Positions 10,189 to 25,000 of a stretch of 64,000 nucleotides of DNA are shown here, in pieces. The stretch lies in the NCBI GenBank assembly GCA_018524725.1, contig JAEUWP010000335.1, forward strand, positions 124,001 through 188,000. The letters run 5' to 3'. Numbering within the stretch: position 1 is the stretch's first letter; each line of letters opens with the position of its first letter. The DNA comes from Podaxis mareebaensis. Taxonomy: Eukaryota > Basidiomycota > Agaricomycetes > Agaricales > Agaricaceae. The position numbers and the translations under genes are program-made. The notes below the pieces were generated by a model that was given only the letters and a program-made list of their open reading frames with translations, was not told where the DNA came from and ran no database searches.

Positions 10189-13100
10189 ATGTGGTGGCTA
10201 GATCCTGGAAAGGAGCTTCTCAACGTCGTACGTCCTACTCTCTGCTTGCTATCGGTGTAAAGCCTCAGGCCGCGAAATGGTGAATTGCTTTAGTTATTCA
10301 ATCGGATACTCGCGCCATACGTAGAGAACCTCGACCTCAATCAGGTTAACTATGGAATCGGTCAAGGTTAGGCTTTCGATGCTCATGCTCCAGCCAGAGT
10401 CTTATCACTCAAAGGTCAACTTACTTTGCGCAAACTCCGGTTGAAGAAGGGCGCATTAGACAAATTTCAACTACCAGTAGATGTGCTCGAAGGTAAGGGA
10501 CTAGCATGCGAAGTAGGACTATGTGCTGAGAATTATCTAGGCCACTTAGGGACGTTCACCTTATCCCTTCATTGGATGAATCTGGGAAATCAACCGGTGG
10601 AGATTCTGATTGAAGATGTCTATCTACTTGTTGTTCCAACAGCCGCTAGTCATGCCAACCCGGAAGAGGAAGAGCGGCGAGCACAGGCGGCCAAAGCTGA
10701 ACGCCTGGAAAATGCTGAGCTCTTGCATATGCAGGGTCAAACTGCGGAGATCAGAGGCACGTCGTACTCTCCTGGGTCAGGAGACAGTATACTGATGGCC
10801 TTTCAGAATCGCCACAAACTCAGGGCCTATGGCAATCCCTTATAAACAAGATAATTAACAATGTTCAGGTCACCGTCAAAAACATCCACATACGATACGA
10901 GGATACGTACAGCGTGCCAGGGGCAAGTACCCATGCATGCCTGCATATGCATACTAACATTCGGTTTCAGCACCCTTTCGCAGTAGGACTTACCTTGGCG
11001 AGTTTTTCTGCTGTATCGGTCAATGAGCAATGGCAACCGGCTTTTATCGAAAGTACAGCTGGTTCTATCCACAAGGTCGGATCCGCTAAATCCTCAAGCG
11101 ATTATTGAACTCAGATGATATCCTGTAGCTCTCGAAATTACAGTCTCTCGCTCTATACTTTGACACGGATTCGAGTAGCATGGCAGGTTTACCACCCGCG
11201 GAGGCTCTGGAGAAATTTACCACGATGGTAGGCATTGCTTATGTCTTTCTCCTTTCCCTATCCTTTGACACTTTGTTGATTGAAGATTACACATGGTTCC
11301 GAGAGTTCGAAACATCAGTTCATCCTCAAACCTGTGTCTGGGGAAGGGCGGGTATAGTTTGTTTCTCTTTTGCTCCTGCTTGGATGTTCAAGTATGTTGG
11401 CAGGTTATTGTGAATCACAAAATCGACGCGCATACCCCCCGGTTCGATGTACAGCTGCTATTCGACGAGATCGGTGTAGCTCTCGACAGAGATCAATATC
11501 GAGACCTTTTGTCTTTGTTAGACATGTATCATGTCTACCTTCGCCAGCACCAGGTTAGGCCACAATCAGATTTCACACGAAGCTCTTACGGAATGCATTA
11601 TAGTATCGCAGATACAGGCCAAGGGATGAAGACTTCAGTATCAATGCTGCTAAAGCTAGACTTCGATACGCAGGAAATGCCATACTTGCAGAAGTGAAGG
11701 AGAGAAACCGCAAATGGACGTGGGGTTATTTTGCTGAAAGACGCGATGATCGTAATCGCTATATCGATCTTTTCCAGAAGAAACTATTAACGTCACTCAC
11801 TGGCAAGGTTTGAGACACCTCGTTCTTACTGGAACCCACGCTCATCATAATGACTAGGACCTGGAAGATTATCAGAACCTTGAGCGAAAACTGTCCTACG
11901 AGGATCTTCGGTTTTATCGATCTCTTGCACGCTCACGATTGCGTAAAGATGAGGCTCTCAGGAAGAGGTTGGAAGAGGAAAAGCGTCAGCAGCAGGCGGC
12001 AAAGCAGAGCTGGTCAAGTTGGTTGTGGGGCAGTTCTTCCAAATCCACTGAACAGATTGACGTGTTCAAAGGGGAAATGACGGATGAACAACGCAAGCAG
12101 CTCTATAGTGTTTTGGACTACGATGAAAAGGAGGCCTTAGCACACACACTCTCGGCACCAAGGGATTCCCTAAAAGCTCGGATCGCCGCCAAGCTTCGAA
12201 CTGGCTCATTCGCGTTGAGGACAAATCCTCACGATTCCAAGGATATCCTATCGGTTGTGTTTGAAACCTTCCGTGCTAATATAATGCAACGACCTGACAG
12301 TCTGGAAGCCTCCCTCTCGTTACAAGCGTTCAAGGTCTTTGATGGAACGACCAGCGATACTCTCTATCCCCAAATTGTCAGGGTCAAATCTTCAATGCAG
12401 TCGCAGGAGCAGTCTGAAAGCAACGAGGAACCTTTCTTCTCGGTCATATATGAGAACAAACCATTGGACGGTCGGGCTGACAATGCACTGACTTTACGGA
12501 TGCGCCATATGGAGATCATTTATCACCGAGGTTACGTTGAAGCTGTATACAAATTCTTCAAGCCACCTCCCAGTCAGCTGGAATCTGTTGAGGCTCTCTT
12601 GGTACGTCGCTTGCCGTTCCATCTCGCTATATACTGATTCCATCTTAGAATGTAGCCAGCAAAACATTAGAAGGACTGCGAAAGGAAACCAGAGCAGGTT
12701 TGGAGTATGCGCTACAGACTCACAAGACAGTCGATATCCAAATGGATTTGAACGCGCCAATCATTATCATCCCCGAAGAGTACGGTTACCGAACGGCTTA
12801 GCCTTTGTATGTACTTACCCTCTTTACAGCATCACCACGAACTACTGCAAGCACCTTGTCATCGATGCTGGTCACATCGCCATAGAAAGTGATCTTGTAG
12901 ACAAAGAAGCTATCCGAACGATCCAGTCAAAGCGCAACCAACAGTACGGCGAGGAGGACTATCGACAACTTGAATCACTCATGTACGACAAACTGTTCTT
13001 GCGCCTTGAAGATGCCCAGGTAATTACCCTCTTTGTCAATAGTAGTGATACTAACGGGGATCCTCCATAGTTTGTTATCGGTGATACCCTCTCCGGTTGT

Positions 13101-16100
13101 CTGGAGGCTCTCTCGGCAGGATCCCGTGACAGTCTTCACCTGCTCGAGCGCATCAACATTAGTCTTGACGTCCAGAAATCCATTGTTCCCACTGCCGTGA
13201 ACCTAACGCGGTTCAAGATAGCAGGAAATCTTCCATCTCTGCATGTCAACCTGTCCGACTCCAAGTATAAAGCATTGATGCGCTTGATCGATGTTTGTGT
13301 GCCCAAATTTGACGATATGGGCCATAAAGCGGTTCAGCCCACTGCTCCACCCCAACACAATTTGCCCACCTTCCAAATACCCGTTGGATTGTTTGGATCA
13401 GCTAGCCCGGATCTCGACGTTGAGGATCAGGAGCCGGACGGAGAAGACGAAGACGGCAACGCGCAAAACGATATTTTCTTTGAAGCGGAGGAGAATCCTC
13501 AGACTGTGAGTCCTCTTCCTACCGTTTCGAAACTCCTGACCCCTACTATCCCATCATTTAGCGACAGAGCTATCATCAACAACTCTTTCAAATAGACTTT
13601 CGAGTGGGAACGCTCCAAGCATCCCTTTTCAAGAGCGCCCCGGCTTCCGAGAGACGCTTAGGAGATCTCAAGCTCGAAGGATTTGTCCTCACGTTCGGAT
13701 TGGCTGAGTACGATATGAAGGTTAACGTTCAGCTACGGTTAGCCTCAAATATGTTTTGGATTACGTTCTTTGCTCATTTTGACGGGGTTAGGTCAATCAC
13801 CATGGCTCTCATGGCATCGAACACACAGCTGGTGGATGTGATTTCTTGTGAACCCTCAACGATTGCGTCCTCGGGTGATCTTTTGAATGTCATCTATACT
13901 CGGACACAGAGAGATTCTCCCGAGTATAATACTGTGTACGAGGGCATCGATCAAAGTGTCGACGTTCGAATATCCACCATCGTTTTCCACGCAGCCCCGG
14001 AACCAATTATTTCCTTATACGACTTCATCATGACAACGTTTGTCCCCTCCGCCAAACAAGCTCCTTCCGAGTCCGTCAACCCAGCTCCTGAGGACCTCAG
14101 TCAATCCTCAACAGACGAATCGAAGATCAAGGTGGTTGTGAAGTTGGAAAGCGTGCGAGGTTCGTTCAATGCTTACTCTGTTGACTGTGCACATAACTGA
14201 TTACAACTTTTCGACAGTTGAGCTGATCAATGAATTCCTGTCTCTTGCCACTTTGTCCCTTTCAACTGCTGATGCCGTGATATTATTGAAGCCCAAGACC
14301 ATGAGAATTGCTGGTCGACTTGGGAACCTGGCGCTGGTCAACAATCTCAACATGCACCACGTCCGCGAGGAGTTCAACCAGATTCTATCGATTGAAGGAC
14401 AGAATTTCGCGGAGTTTACATACCAGACACATGACACTTCTTCATCCTTCTCATTGAATGCTGCATCGCTCAAATTCCTTTTCCTCGAACAACCACTCCA
14501 CAGTATCTACGTCTATCTGATCAAACTCGCGAAACTCAAAGGTCTTTATGACGCTGCAACCCAAGCTGCCGTTCAATCTGCTTCTGATATCGGTCAGATA
14601 CATTTCGAAATCACCGTCAAATCGCCTATCATCATAATTCCCTCAAATCCTTCTCAGTCTGGGGACGCCCTCGTCATGCGCTTAGGAGAAATTGATGCTA
14701 GGAACAAGTCGGACCCCAAAACAAATGTCGTTTCTGCCAGTTTGCATGGCATCCAACTTGTATCAAGCTTCGAACACGAAGAAAAGGTGGACATCCTCAA
14801 GATGATTGATGATATTGACATCAAGACAGAAGTTGTACATACCACCAGTGCGGACCGCGAATTTGATACGAGTTATCCTGACACGCAGGTGAGGCTCTTA
14901 GTATCTGAGTACCCCAGAATTACATTTACTCTAACGCCTTTCTCTTCAGATCGCTGTTCAGGTGTCGGATGTTAAACTCCATTTGACTCAATCACAGTAT
15001 CAGACCCTTCTCAACCTTTCCCAATCTGTGTCTAGGGTGTTCGCCATTGAATCCGAGCCTGAACCTATATCCCAAATACCCGTAGTTGCGTCAACGCCCT
15101 CATCCGATAGTATTCACTCATCCATCAACTTGGAACCCGAGTTGCGAATAACAGATGCGACGCGCAAAGTATGGGCGACGGTTGATCTGGTTGTCTCTGT
15201 GAATGCGGTCAAGCTACACCTCTATGACATGGAAGCAGTCTCCGAGTCAAATCTTCAGCAGCATGGCATTGCTCGTTTTGCCCTGAATAACAACACACTT
15301 CGATACAAATCTCTCTCAGATGGCGCCGTTGAAGCCCAGCTGATAATCAGGTCGTTCACTATGGGTAATACCAAACCTGGGCATACACGTTTCCGCGAGA
15401 TCATCCCGGCAGCTCAACATGATCGCAATCAATTCATGGTGCTCTATAGCGCGACTAGTGGTCCGTCTGGGACGGCTCTTGCCGTTGTCTCCATCGACTC
15501 GCCTCAAATCATCTTCTCTATTGACCCTGTTTTCGCCCTTTTGGAATTCTTCACGGCCCAAACACGATCGGACTCCCAGGATAACGAATCCGTGAATCAA
15601 ACGAGTCCTCAATCCGAAGCAAGTGCGACGGACGCGCAGAGGGTTCTGGACTTCCGACTTGACCTGCATGATGTAGCCATTAGCGTGCTGGAAAATGACC
15701 AGGATCCAAACACGCGAGCTATCAGCCTGAGTATCCAACAAATCCTGATCTCGCAACAGGTACGTGGCCAACCAGTATTCCTGTCTGATCCTCACTCCGT
15801 TTAATTAGGGGATCATGGCTTTGAAGGTCGATCAGCTAGGGATGTGCCTTATGCAGATGGGCGAAATAACAGAGACGGTGAAATTCCTCGATGAATTCGA
15901 CCTTACACTCTCGTTCGACAGCCGTTCGACAGCGTCTCAGCAAACGATGAATCTCGAATTATCTGCCAAGCCCATAGTGATCCGAGCCTCGTACAGGGAC
16001 ATGAACCTTATCACGAGTATCTTTAACAAGGCCTTTGAACGTCTTGGCTCGTCCGGTAGCACAAGCAATACATCTGTCCAGGCCATCGACACAAAACAAG

Positions 16101-19100
16101 GTCAGAAGGCTACCATTTTGTCGAGGTCGTCTCGCTCCAGAGAGCAGCCCATTGGCAAAGCTCGTGTTCGTATGACAAAGCAGCAAGTAAATGATCTCAT
16201 CTCACAAAAAGAGAGTACCATGCTAATGGCCACCAGTTCAAGGGTTCATTCGATGGATTCAGGTTGATCCTCATCGGGGACTTACACGAACAACCGATGC
16301 TGCACCTAAAAGTCAAACCATTTATAATTGGGGCAAAAGACTGGTCGACCGAGGTTCGGGGTGTTGCTTTTGATATTACCTCACCATAACTCATTTTTTC
16401 CTCCGCAGCTGCACGCCACAGTGACCATGGCAGTCCAGATTACATTCTGGAACTTAATGAATTCACATTGGGAGCCCTGTGAGTATTCGAAGTCCTTTCA
16501 TGTTCATTGTCAGGTTAATGGTGTTACTCAATAGTGATTGATCCGTGGACATTCACCGTGACGGTGCGGGTTTCTCACACTAGAGTCTAACCCAGATTTA
16601 TTTAAATCTCTTAGGCCATGAAAGAGAGCGCAGAGGGTGGTCTAAGTCTGGTTTTATCAGCTCGAGAGCGACTCGATATCAACTTGACTGCCTCTTTTGC
16701 TGAGGTTGCCATGACATCGTTCAATATGTGGAGCAGGGAAGGAAAGAGCGTACTTCAAAAAGCTCGAGGAACCTATGCACCTTATCGCATTCGAAATCAA
16801 ACAGGTGCCTCACTCCTCGTGTGGTCCGAGGTTGATAGCAGTATAAACGTAACCGAGGTTGAGACCATTCCAGTTCATAATGATCAGACGATCGATTGGC
16901 GGTTCGATGATTGGAGGGCAACCCGAGAGGTACCACTTTGTATCGTAGTGCGGAACATGACTGACACATCCGCTTTGCAGCATAATACCCCAGTAGGGGA
17001 ACATAGCCTTGGCCTGCAGTTTCCCAGTAGAACTTGGGAGCAAATACGGGGAATTCCCGCCGATCGTGAGGGGGAGTTTATGTATTCACTTCGGCCTCAC
17101 AGTGGAAAATACCCTGAAAGGTTACTTTGCGAGGTCAAAGTTGTCGAAAATACCAAGATAATCACCTTGCGTTCGACCTACAACGTCGAAAACCTGACCT
17201 TGTACCCACTGGAGTTGATGCTGGTTGATGAGACTGGCCACCCTGTTGCCTCGTTAGAAAAAATAGCTCCTGGACAAGATTATTCCTTGCCAATTGATGC
17301 GGTCACCAAGAACCGCATTCGCATTCAACCCGATCGTTCGTCTCTTCACGGCTTTGTACCGGTTCTTTTATTGACAAGATACCCACAGAAGGCTTTGGCT
17401 ACAAGTGGAGTCCTGCTATTCGATACGACGACCTTTTGGTCAGAAAAGGCTTCACCATCAAATGCCCTCATTCAGATCCTCGAGAAGCAGCTTTCAGGTT
17501 TCAAGCCTGGGTGCAGACTGACACAAACAGCGTTAGTGCGCGGTAGGTAGTTGTTAAAGAAGATTGGCCAGCCACAACTTAGATGCCCGTAGGAGATTAC
17601 CTAGGATCACCCTCAAACTTCGAGCACCGCTCGAACTCGAAAACCTTTTGCCTTACAATCTAGAGTACCGCATATATGATAAGGACACCGATCAGAACTG
17701 GCGAAGCTATCTACGGAAAGGAGGAGTCATGCCTGTCCATTCTGTAGAGCTGGGACATTTCGTTCTACTGAACATTACTATTCAGGATACTGGTGAGGTC
17801 CCTTCTGCGATTCCTTCACCGTCTTCTAATCGAAGCGAAAGTTTTCAAACCCAGTGATTTCGCCATCATCAATACCGACGGGCATTCAGATTTTGACATC
17901 GAAGATCAACTTACGCTACGCGATCAGCAGGGGAGGAAACTGGGACTCAAGTTGAGCTACGTGTAAGTTCACCGCATCCGTGTCATTCACACAACAGCCT
18001 TATACGGTACCCAGCCGATATCCGGAATCGGGTGGTGCATTCAAGGTCCAGATCTATAGTCCGTATGTCGTGGTGAACAAAACGAGAATACCTTTCGGTG
18101 TCAGGTCCAAATCCGTCCGGGCGGGCTCTCAGGACGCCGCTGGCGACACACGTCCAGGTATAGTTGTACTTCTTGGTGTTTGGCTCAGGCGGACTAACGT
18201 GACACCTCATCAGAGGTTCTTGCTCAACCTCTGCCTTTCCGTGAGCATGATAGCCTTCTTTCGTCTGTCCGTCGTTGACGTTACACAAAGCTTTATCGCA
18301 TGCGCAAGACGGAAATGAGTTCTACTTCAAACTGGCAGACTCCACATGGTCAAAGGTATGGACTACCCAGTATTAACAGACGCGCGCCTAACCTGTGAGT
18401 CAAAGCCTGTGTCGTTTGAAGCACCCTCAGCAGAAAGCGAACTTGTATTGCCATCTATAAAACAGAAAGTTGACGAACTTCACCTTGGCTTGTCTTGGAA
18501 CGAGGGCTCAGGAAAATATAAACTCACCAAGATCATAACGCTTACCCCGCGGTTCCTCATAAAGAACATGCTTCAAGAATCCATAACATTCAGGGAACAC
18601 GGCAACGTTCGTGATCGTCAAGTTCTGCAACCCGGAGAGCGTCAAGCCTTCATGGCTTTCCGGAAAGGAGCGGAGAAGTTATTGACGATCGCGTTCCCTG
18701 GCTTGGACGCACAATGGTGATTTCTTTCATTTGGTGACTTTTTCCCTTCCACTTACGGTGCCCTGACATGCCCATTGTAGGTCGCCACCGATCAATATTG
18801 AAGATATCGGAGCTGTCAGCCTGCGACTCAAGCGTCCCGGTCTAAACAATCGCAACTTTCTTCTTATCCAGGTTGATGTTCGTATCGAGAGTTCCACAAT
18901 TTTTGTCATCGTCTCGCCCGCAGATAAGGGCTGGCCGTTCGAGATTGAAAACTATAGTGACTACACTATATCAATATCGCAGAAGGTGACAGAACACCCA
19001 TTCCATTTATCCCGCGCTAATTACGTTCCGTAAAAGGAACCGGAAGATCAACCTGGTCTCACGAGGGGGGATATGACATACACCCTCCGCCCACGCACAA

Positions 19101-21791
19101 CCATGGACTACGCATGGGATTGCCCAGCGGCTAGAGACAAGAAATTGGTCCTCACTATCAACAAGTCAAGCCGAGTTGTCGATATCATGGAAATTGGCAA
19201 TCTTATCCCGTTCAAGTTTACCGTGAGTTTTCATGTGCTCCGCGACCATCGGCCACTTGACAGCTTATTGTAGGATAACCAACGCTCGAGAGCGGTTTCC
19301 CTCGACGTCAGGGCCGATGGTTACAAACAAATTCTCCGTGTCACCAACTATGACCCAGAGCAAAGTCTTTATAAGCCCCGGTACAGAAGCAGCTCTCTAT
19401 CCAGACAAGACACATTCTCTAGCGCTGAAGCATTCGAAGCGGTTACGGAACAGGTGGAAATGTCATTGTCTGTGGTGATTGACCTCTGTGGCATTGGGGT
19501 ATCCCTCGTCAACAAACGGATGGTCGAGATTATCTATGCAACAATTGACAATCTCAAGTTTGAATATACTGACAGTACCACCGCTCGAGCTATCAATTTA
19601 TCATGCGGCCATCTACAAGTCGACAACCAACTTCACGATGCCTTGTATCCCGTCATTCTACAACCTACTCCTATACCCAAAGATGCAAGCGGTGTTGGGG
19701 CTTTGCCTACCGTCCAGGCGTCCACCATTTGGCTCAAAGATCAAGGTTTGTGGAGAGCTCCATGAACTGTACTTCCAACATTCTCACTTACGTTTCAGAG
19801 CACGGTGTTCTTTTCGTCAAGTACTTCTCTGTCTTACTTCAGGCACTAACAATCGAGGCGGACGAGGATTTGCTGTTTGCACTGTACGATCTGTCTCAGA
19901 TTCAAGGCCTATCCTGGGATGATCCGGCCAAAGAGTACGCTGACCGGTTGCGGTTCACTCTCAGAATTCTGAAATAGCGCCTAGCGTCCTTGTACAAAAT
20001 ACTGACGTTATACCAGAGCCTGGGGATACTTCCAGCGGACAGGATGTATACTTCGAGGTGTTCGAACTTCAGCCGATACAGTTGGCTATATCCTTCATGC
20101 GTACCGAGAGGATCAATAGCGAGGAAAAGTACGTGATAGCCCCGAATCTTTAATTGTCAACAGAATCTTATACGTATCTATTCAGGTTGAACCTCCGTAA
20201 TCCCTTGGCTGTTGTTGTCAATGCCCTAGCAATGACAGTTGGAAACATTAACGATGCGCCCTTAGAGATGAACGCCCTGGCCATCAAAGACATGCGTCTG
20301 ACTTTACCAGAACTGCAAAACCGCATCCTTTACCACTATCGCCAAGAGGTTCTCCGTCAACTATATCGCATCCTTGGCTCAGCCGACTTCATTGGCAATC
20401 CAGTTGGCCTCTTTACTAATGTTAGTTCAGGAGTCGCTGATATCTTCTACGAACCTTTCCAAGGTGTGGTCATGCATGGAAATAGGGAGTTAGGCATAGG
20501 TTTGGCTAAGGTAAGATGGCCTCCCTTTAGGTTTTCATTATTACTCCCTAACATACCTACCTAGGGTGCTGCAAGTTTTGTGAAGAAAACAGTCTTCGGC
20601 TTAAGCGACAGTTTCACCAAGTTTACCAGCAGCGTCGGAAAAGGTCGGTTCAGCTTTCATATACGAGCTCCTCGGATTCATAAGCCGATACCCAGGGCTA
20701 TCTGCGGCCACCTTTGACTCGGAATATCAAGCAAGAAGGCGTATGACTCAGAGGCGCAACCGGCCGCGACATGCTATGTAAGAACCAAGTCTTGTTGAAT
20801 CTGGCCGGCCCCTGATATTTCCCAAGATATGGTGTCGCCGCTGGAGGAGAAGCGTTCGCAAGCAGCGTTACGAGTGCCATGGAAGGGGTCCTTGTAAGTC
20901 CGGGTACTCATTCAGGAGCGGCACCGCCAACCTACGCACCGCAGATGAAGCCGATCGAAGGTGCGGAGTCCGAGGGTGCCCTAGGGTTCTTTAAAGGTGT
21001 CGGGAAAGGGCTGGTCGGGTATGTTAGAATTTCAATCGCCTTCGTGTTCTACCTGGCTGACCATTCCAGCAGTGCAGTCACGAAACCGGTTGTGGGAGTA
21101 TTTGATCTTGCCTCGAATGTTTCGGAGGGTAAGTCGATGTCTTTTGTTTTTTTTTTTCTTATACGCAATGCTGATCGAACCCAGGTATTCGAAATACGAC
21201 GACCGTGTTTGATAACCCGGAGAGGGATCGAATTCGCCTGGCAAGTTTTTACACAACCCTTTCGGACACAGGACAATAGACTGATTTAGACAACAGCCAC
21301 GCCTAATTCCTGCGGATGGCGTGCTTCGCGTAAGTTGCGCATCAGGTATAGCATGTCTGCTGCTAACTTCATGCTCTTGATAGCCATACTCGGCCAGAGA
21401 AGCCACGGGTCAATACTGGATGAAGGACCTCAATGACGGCGCATATAGGAACGAGGCATATATTGCACATATCGGTGAGCAGAGTGTCCCACGACGAGGC
21501 TGTGATTGATGGGTGTCAACAGATTCCCCAGGTGGCGACAATGTCATCCTTTTGACACAATCTCGTATCCTATCTTTCTGGTCAAGAAAGCTCAGGCTCG
21601 ATTGGGAACTGCCCTTCAGCCAGGTGCAGGGCGTCACTGTAGAAGACACAGGAATACGCTTTTCGCACAAGGCAGGCAAGGAGCAGGACAGGTTCGCTTT
21701 CATACCTGACAAAGCATCACAATCGTGGTTCTTCAATCAGGTCGCTTCTGTAGTAAAGAGTTACAACGCGCGGAGAAGGATGGATGTCTAG
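10189..21791 (+). CDS. VPS13: Vacuolar protein sorting protein 13 (bridge-type lipid transfer protein)
   Basis: This is a very large bridge-like lipid-transfer protein acting at membrane contact sites (ER, vacuole, mitochondria, endosomes). The start ATG 10189 encodes MWWLDPGKELLNVV. A 5' intron then joins LFNRILAPYVENLDLNQVNYG, and the chorein core LRLKKGALDKFQLPVDVLEG follows after a second intron. LIEDVYLLVVP at 10600-10635 completes the N-terminal chorein signature. About 30 short introns break the gene. The VPS13 middle repeats run through 11.4-16.2 kb. The adaptor-binding (VAB/SHR-BD) region lies at about 16.6-19.7 kb and includes YRIRNQTGASLLVW. The ATG2-like C region is at 20-20.7 kb (QNRILYHYRQEVLRQLYRIL), and a C-terminal PH-like domain occupies 21.5-21.8 kb (SFWSRKLRLDWELPFSQVQG). 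The product is about 3,100 residues, normal for the family. No frameshift was noticed. It is convergent with the DENN gene (217 bp). Confidence 0.96.
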
Positions 21792-22008
21792 CATAGACTA
21801 TATGATTGTAATTTCGGGATAGGAAGCTTTGAAAAGATGGGTAACAAATAACGATCGTAGTTAAAGTAGGGCATCACCCGTAAGCAAGCCTAAGGCATAG
21901 AACGAAGGTGGAAGCGAGGTAAATGGAGACGAGACTGACGCAGGGTAAACTGTAATAAAACGAAATGGTATCACCCAAAATATTTGATTAAAAGGGGGGA
22001 CGGAGAGT

Positions 22009-25000
22009 CTAGCCAGCAAGGGGAGTATTTGCAACATCGGTGAAGGCACCTGTATTTTCAACAGAAGAAGGAAAATTGACGGCGGAAGGGGTATTAGCAT
22101 AGCGATATTCCGGTATTTTAGCATTGATGGTTGTATCTTGATCTTCCTCCAGGGTGTCATGGTCAAAGTTGCCATAGCTATCGCGTGGACTGGCGGAATA
22201 GGCACTCTGAAAATCAGTGTCTGATTCATCAGTGGCAGCCGAAGCGCCGGGAGTGAGCGCAGGAGTCGTCGGGGTTATCTGTTCAGGAATCGGTTGCTGA
22301 GGCATTTGGGAGTCGGGATAAGGGCTGTTCCCCGTTTCGATTACCTCCCGGGAAAACTCTCGATGGCTAGCATCAGAGAAGGATGTACGAGTAGGAGTCT
22401 TGCTATCGATTTCGGTGATAGCGGGTGGTGTCATGGTATGCGTAGTAACAGAGGTTGCACTGCCGTCCGTCACGGTGCTGATCCCAGTGCGAGTAGAGGA
22501 CGTAGTCTCACTCCTTGTTCTGCTCTTAGTACTGATTCGGGAGGGCCTCTTATGGTGCTTCTTCTTGGGCAACGGCCGAACACTTGTTGCTTCCGACTCT
22601 TCATCGTCGCTGTCTAGAGCGCCACCCTTTCGGCGACGACCACCACCACGACGTTCCTGCGAAAGAGCCGACTCAAGCTGTACCAGACCTCAGTGTGAGC
22701 TTTATATTCAACGAGTGCAGACGGCACTGACCTTTTGCTGGATTTCCATGACTTTCTGGGCTATTTTGTCGCTCTTGAGACTGATTCCTTCATCAACCGC
22801 GTTCATCCCATCCTGGGGAATGTCAACCTCAGAGGCAGAGAAGCGCTTCTTTCTGGGCGGTGGAGAAGGTTCGGTTTCAGCATCCTCTGAGGGTTGGTCC
22901 TTCCTATCTGCTTCGGCATCATCCGCTTGACCCTCCTCAGATTTCTCGGCGAGGGTGGAATCGGTGGCGAAGGACCGAAGGACCTTGGTCTTGGTTGCAG
23001 CATCACTCGATCGTCGTGATCGGAGACCAGAAGCGGAAGAAAGCCGGCTATGGGGCCTTGAAGCTGTATAATCGGATTCTTCGAGGTCTACTGCCATCGA
23101 GGCAAGTGCGCGTTCAATCTGTGCTTCGACCTCAGCAACCATTTCAGCCCGTTCGATCTCCATCTTTTCCATGGTCTCCTTCATTCTGGCAAGCTCTTGT
23201 ACTGCTTCATAGTGAGCAGCCTCAGTTTCGCGCAGCTCTAAAGAAAACCGAACTAAACATCTGAGGCCAGACCATGCCTTGAAGATACTCACGATTCTGG
23301 AGCTTAGCCTTTTCGGCGGCAGTAAGGGTAACAAGGCCGGAAAGGCGTTTGGTTTCGCGTTGCTCCTTGTTGATCTTGGTTCTGAGTTGGTTGGCCTCTG
23401 CGCTGAGCTTCTCGGCATATTGTTCGAAGGTCACGAACTTATCCCGCCAGAGGTCAGATTCAGTCATCAGGAAGTTGAGCCTTCTGGAGAGTCGACCGAT
23501 CTTGGTTTCAAGGTCATCTCGAGCATCAACGAATGCGGTTGCGCGCTTTCGGATTGAAATCTGAATCATCTGCTCTGCAGGACTAAGTTGAGGCGGTCGC
23601 TTGGGCTGGCCGAACATGGTCAATCGCTTCAGGAGAGAAGGTTTCTTGAACTACGAGCATAAAAGTTCTGGATGGTTAGTGGATGATGGATTACAAAAAG
23701 GTGCTGACCTTGTCTTGCAAAACGGAATCGAATGCTTGAATGATACGCGTAGAGTGCCACCACTCTGGGGGCTTGATTTGATCGGCAACGGCAGCCGACG
23801 ACGCGCCGCGCTTGGCCTGTATCTTGCAAATAGGTCGAAAACGTCCAGCAGGGAAGGCCTCTTTGAATTCACTAGAGGGTCTTGTGAGGGGGTGTTTCAG
23901 AAAATGAGGGTTCCCAACAAACCTCGGAATGCAATGATCCGGATGATAGTGGCCCTCGAAAGCAGCCAAGAGCCGTTGTCGGTACTTGTCACGCTGTTGC
24001 TTCTGAGACACGAAACCTATTGGAGGAGAAGGGCAACTCCTATATTTCTTATCAGTCAGGATTCACTTGTAATCTACGGGTTACGCACAAGTAGTTGATG
24101 TCCCTAAGCACTGAACATCAGAAGATTTTCTTAACAAGGCATATATGAGGTACGTACAAATCACAAACGCAGACCTCAGGCGCAGGACGCACACTGTATC
24201 TTGCCTCGGTGGCCATGCCAATGATCCATGGGCCGGGGTCATCGATATAAATCTTTGCGTCGCGAGAATGGACTGCAGGAAGGGCAATGCCATCCCATCC
24301 ACGGAGTTCAACTAGATACCTAATTGTATTCACCGCAATCTGAATCACATAGTCAGAGAAAGGTGTGGTCAAGTATAGGGGTAAATCGACTTACACCAAG
24401 CATGGCAGGATACCTCGAAAAGAATAGGATGCGACCGGTAGGTGCAAGCGCGATCTAGAAAAAAATCGTTTGGTGTGAAGGTGAAAATAGTGGCAGGGAG
24501 GTACATGAACACACCTCACAAATCGTCAAGATATTATCAATATTGAGACACTTGAAAAGTGGCCACATAGTAAAATTAATGTCAACAAGCCCGCGACCAA
24601 AATCGAGACCTCCAGGGAATCGTGCAATGACTTCAAGGCTAGCCTCGCCGTCGTTCTTGGGGCTTGCATCAAGTTTGATCAGGTCTCCAGCCCGGGGAGC
24701 GGGGTGAGCTAAAATCTTGGAGATTTGGAGAGTATGAGATTGAACGTCCTTGGAAAATCGTGCCCATGACAACGTCAGGTAATCCCTCATGAGATCATAC
24801 ACGGGATGGCGTGAAACCAACGCTAGAGAAACAATTTAGTCAACAAATAGACCGGCAAGATAGAACGAACATATACTACTCACTAAGCGCATATGGCAAC
24901 CAGAACACAGTATCTCCCGGAAGGAAAAGCGTGCTTTCGCCTGGACCATGTCCAACAGTACTTGCGACTTCGAAGTCACTTTCACTAATTCCTCCATCAC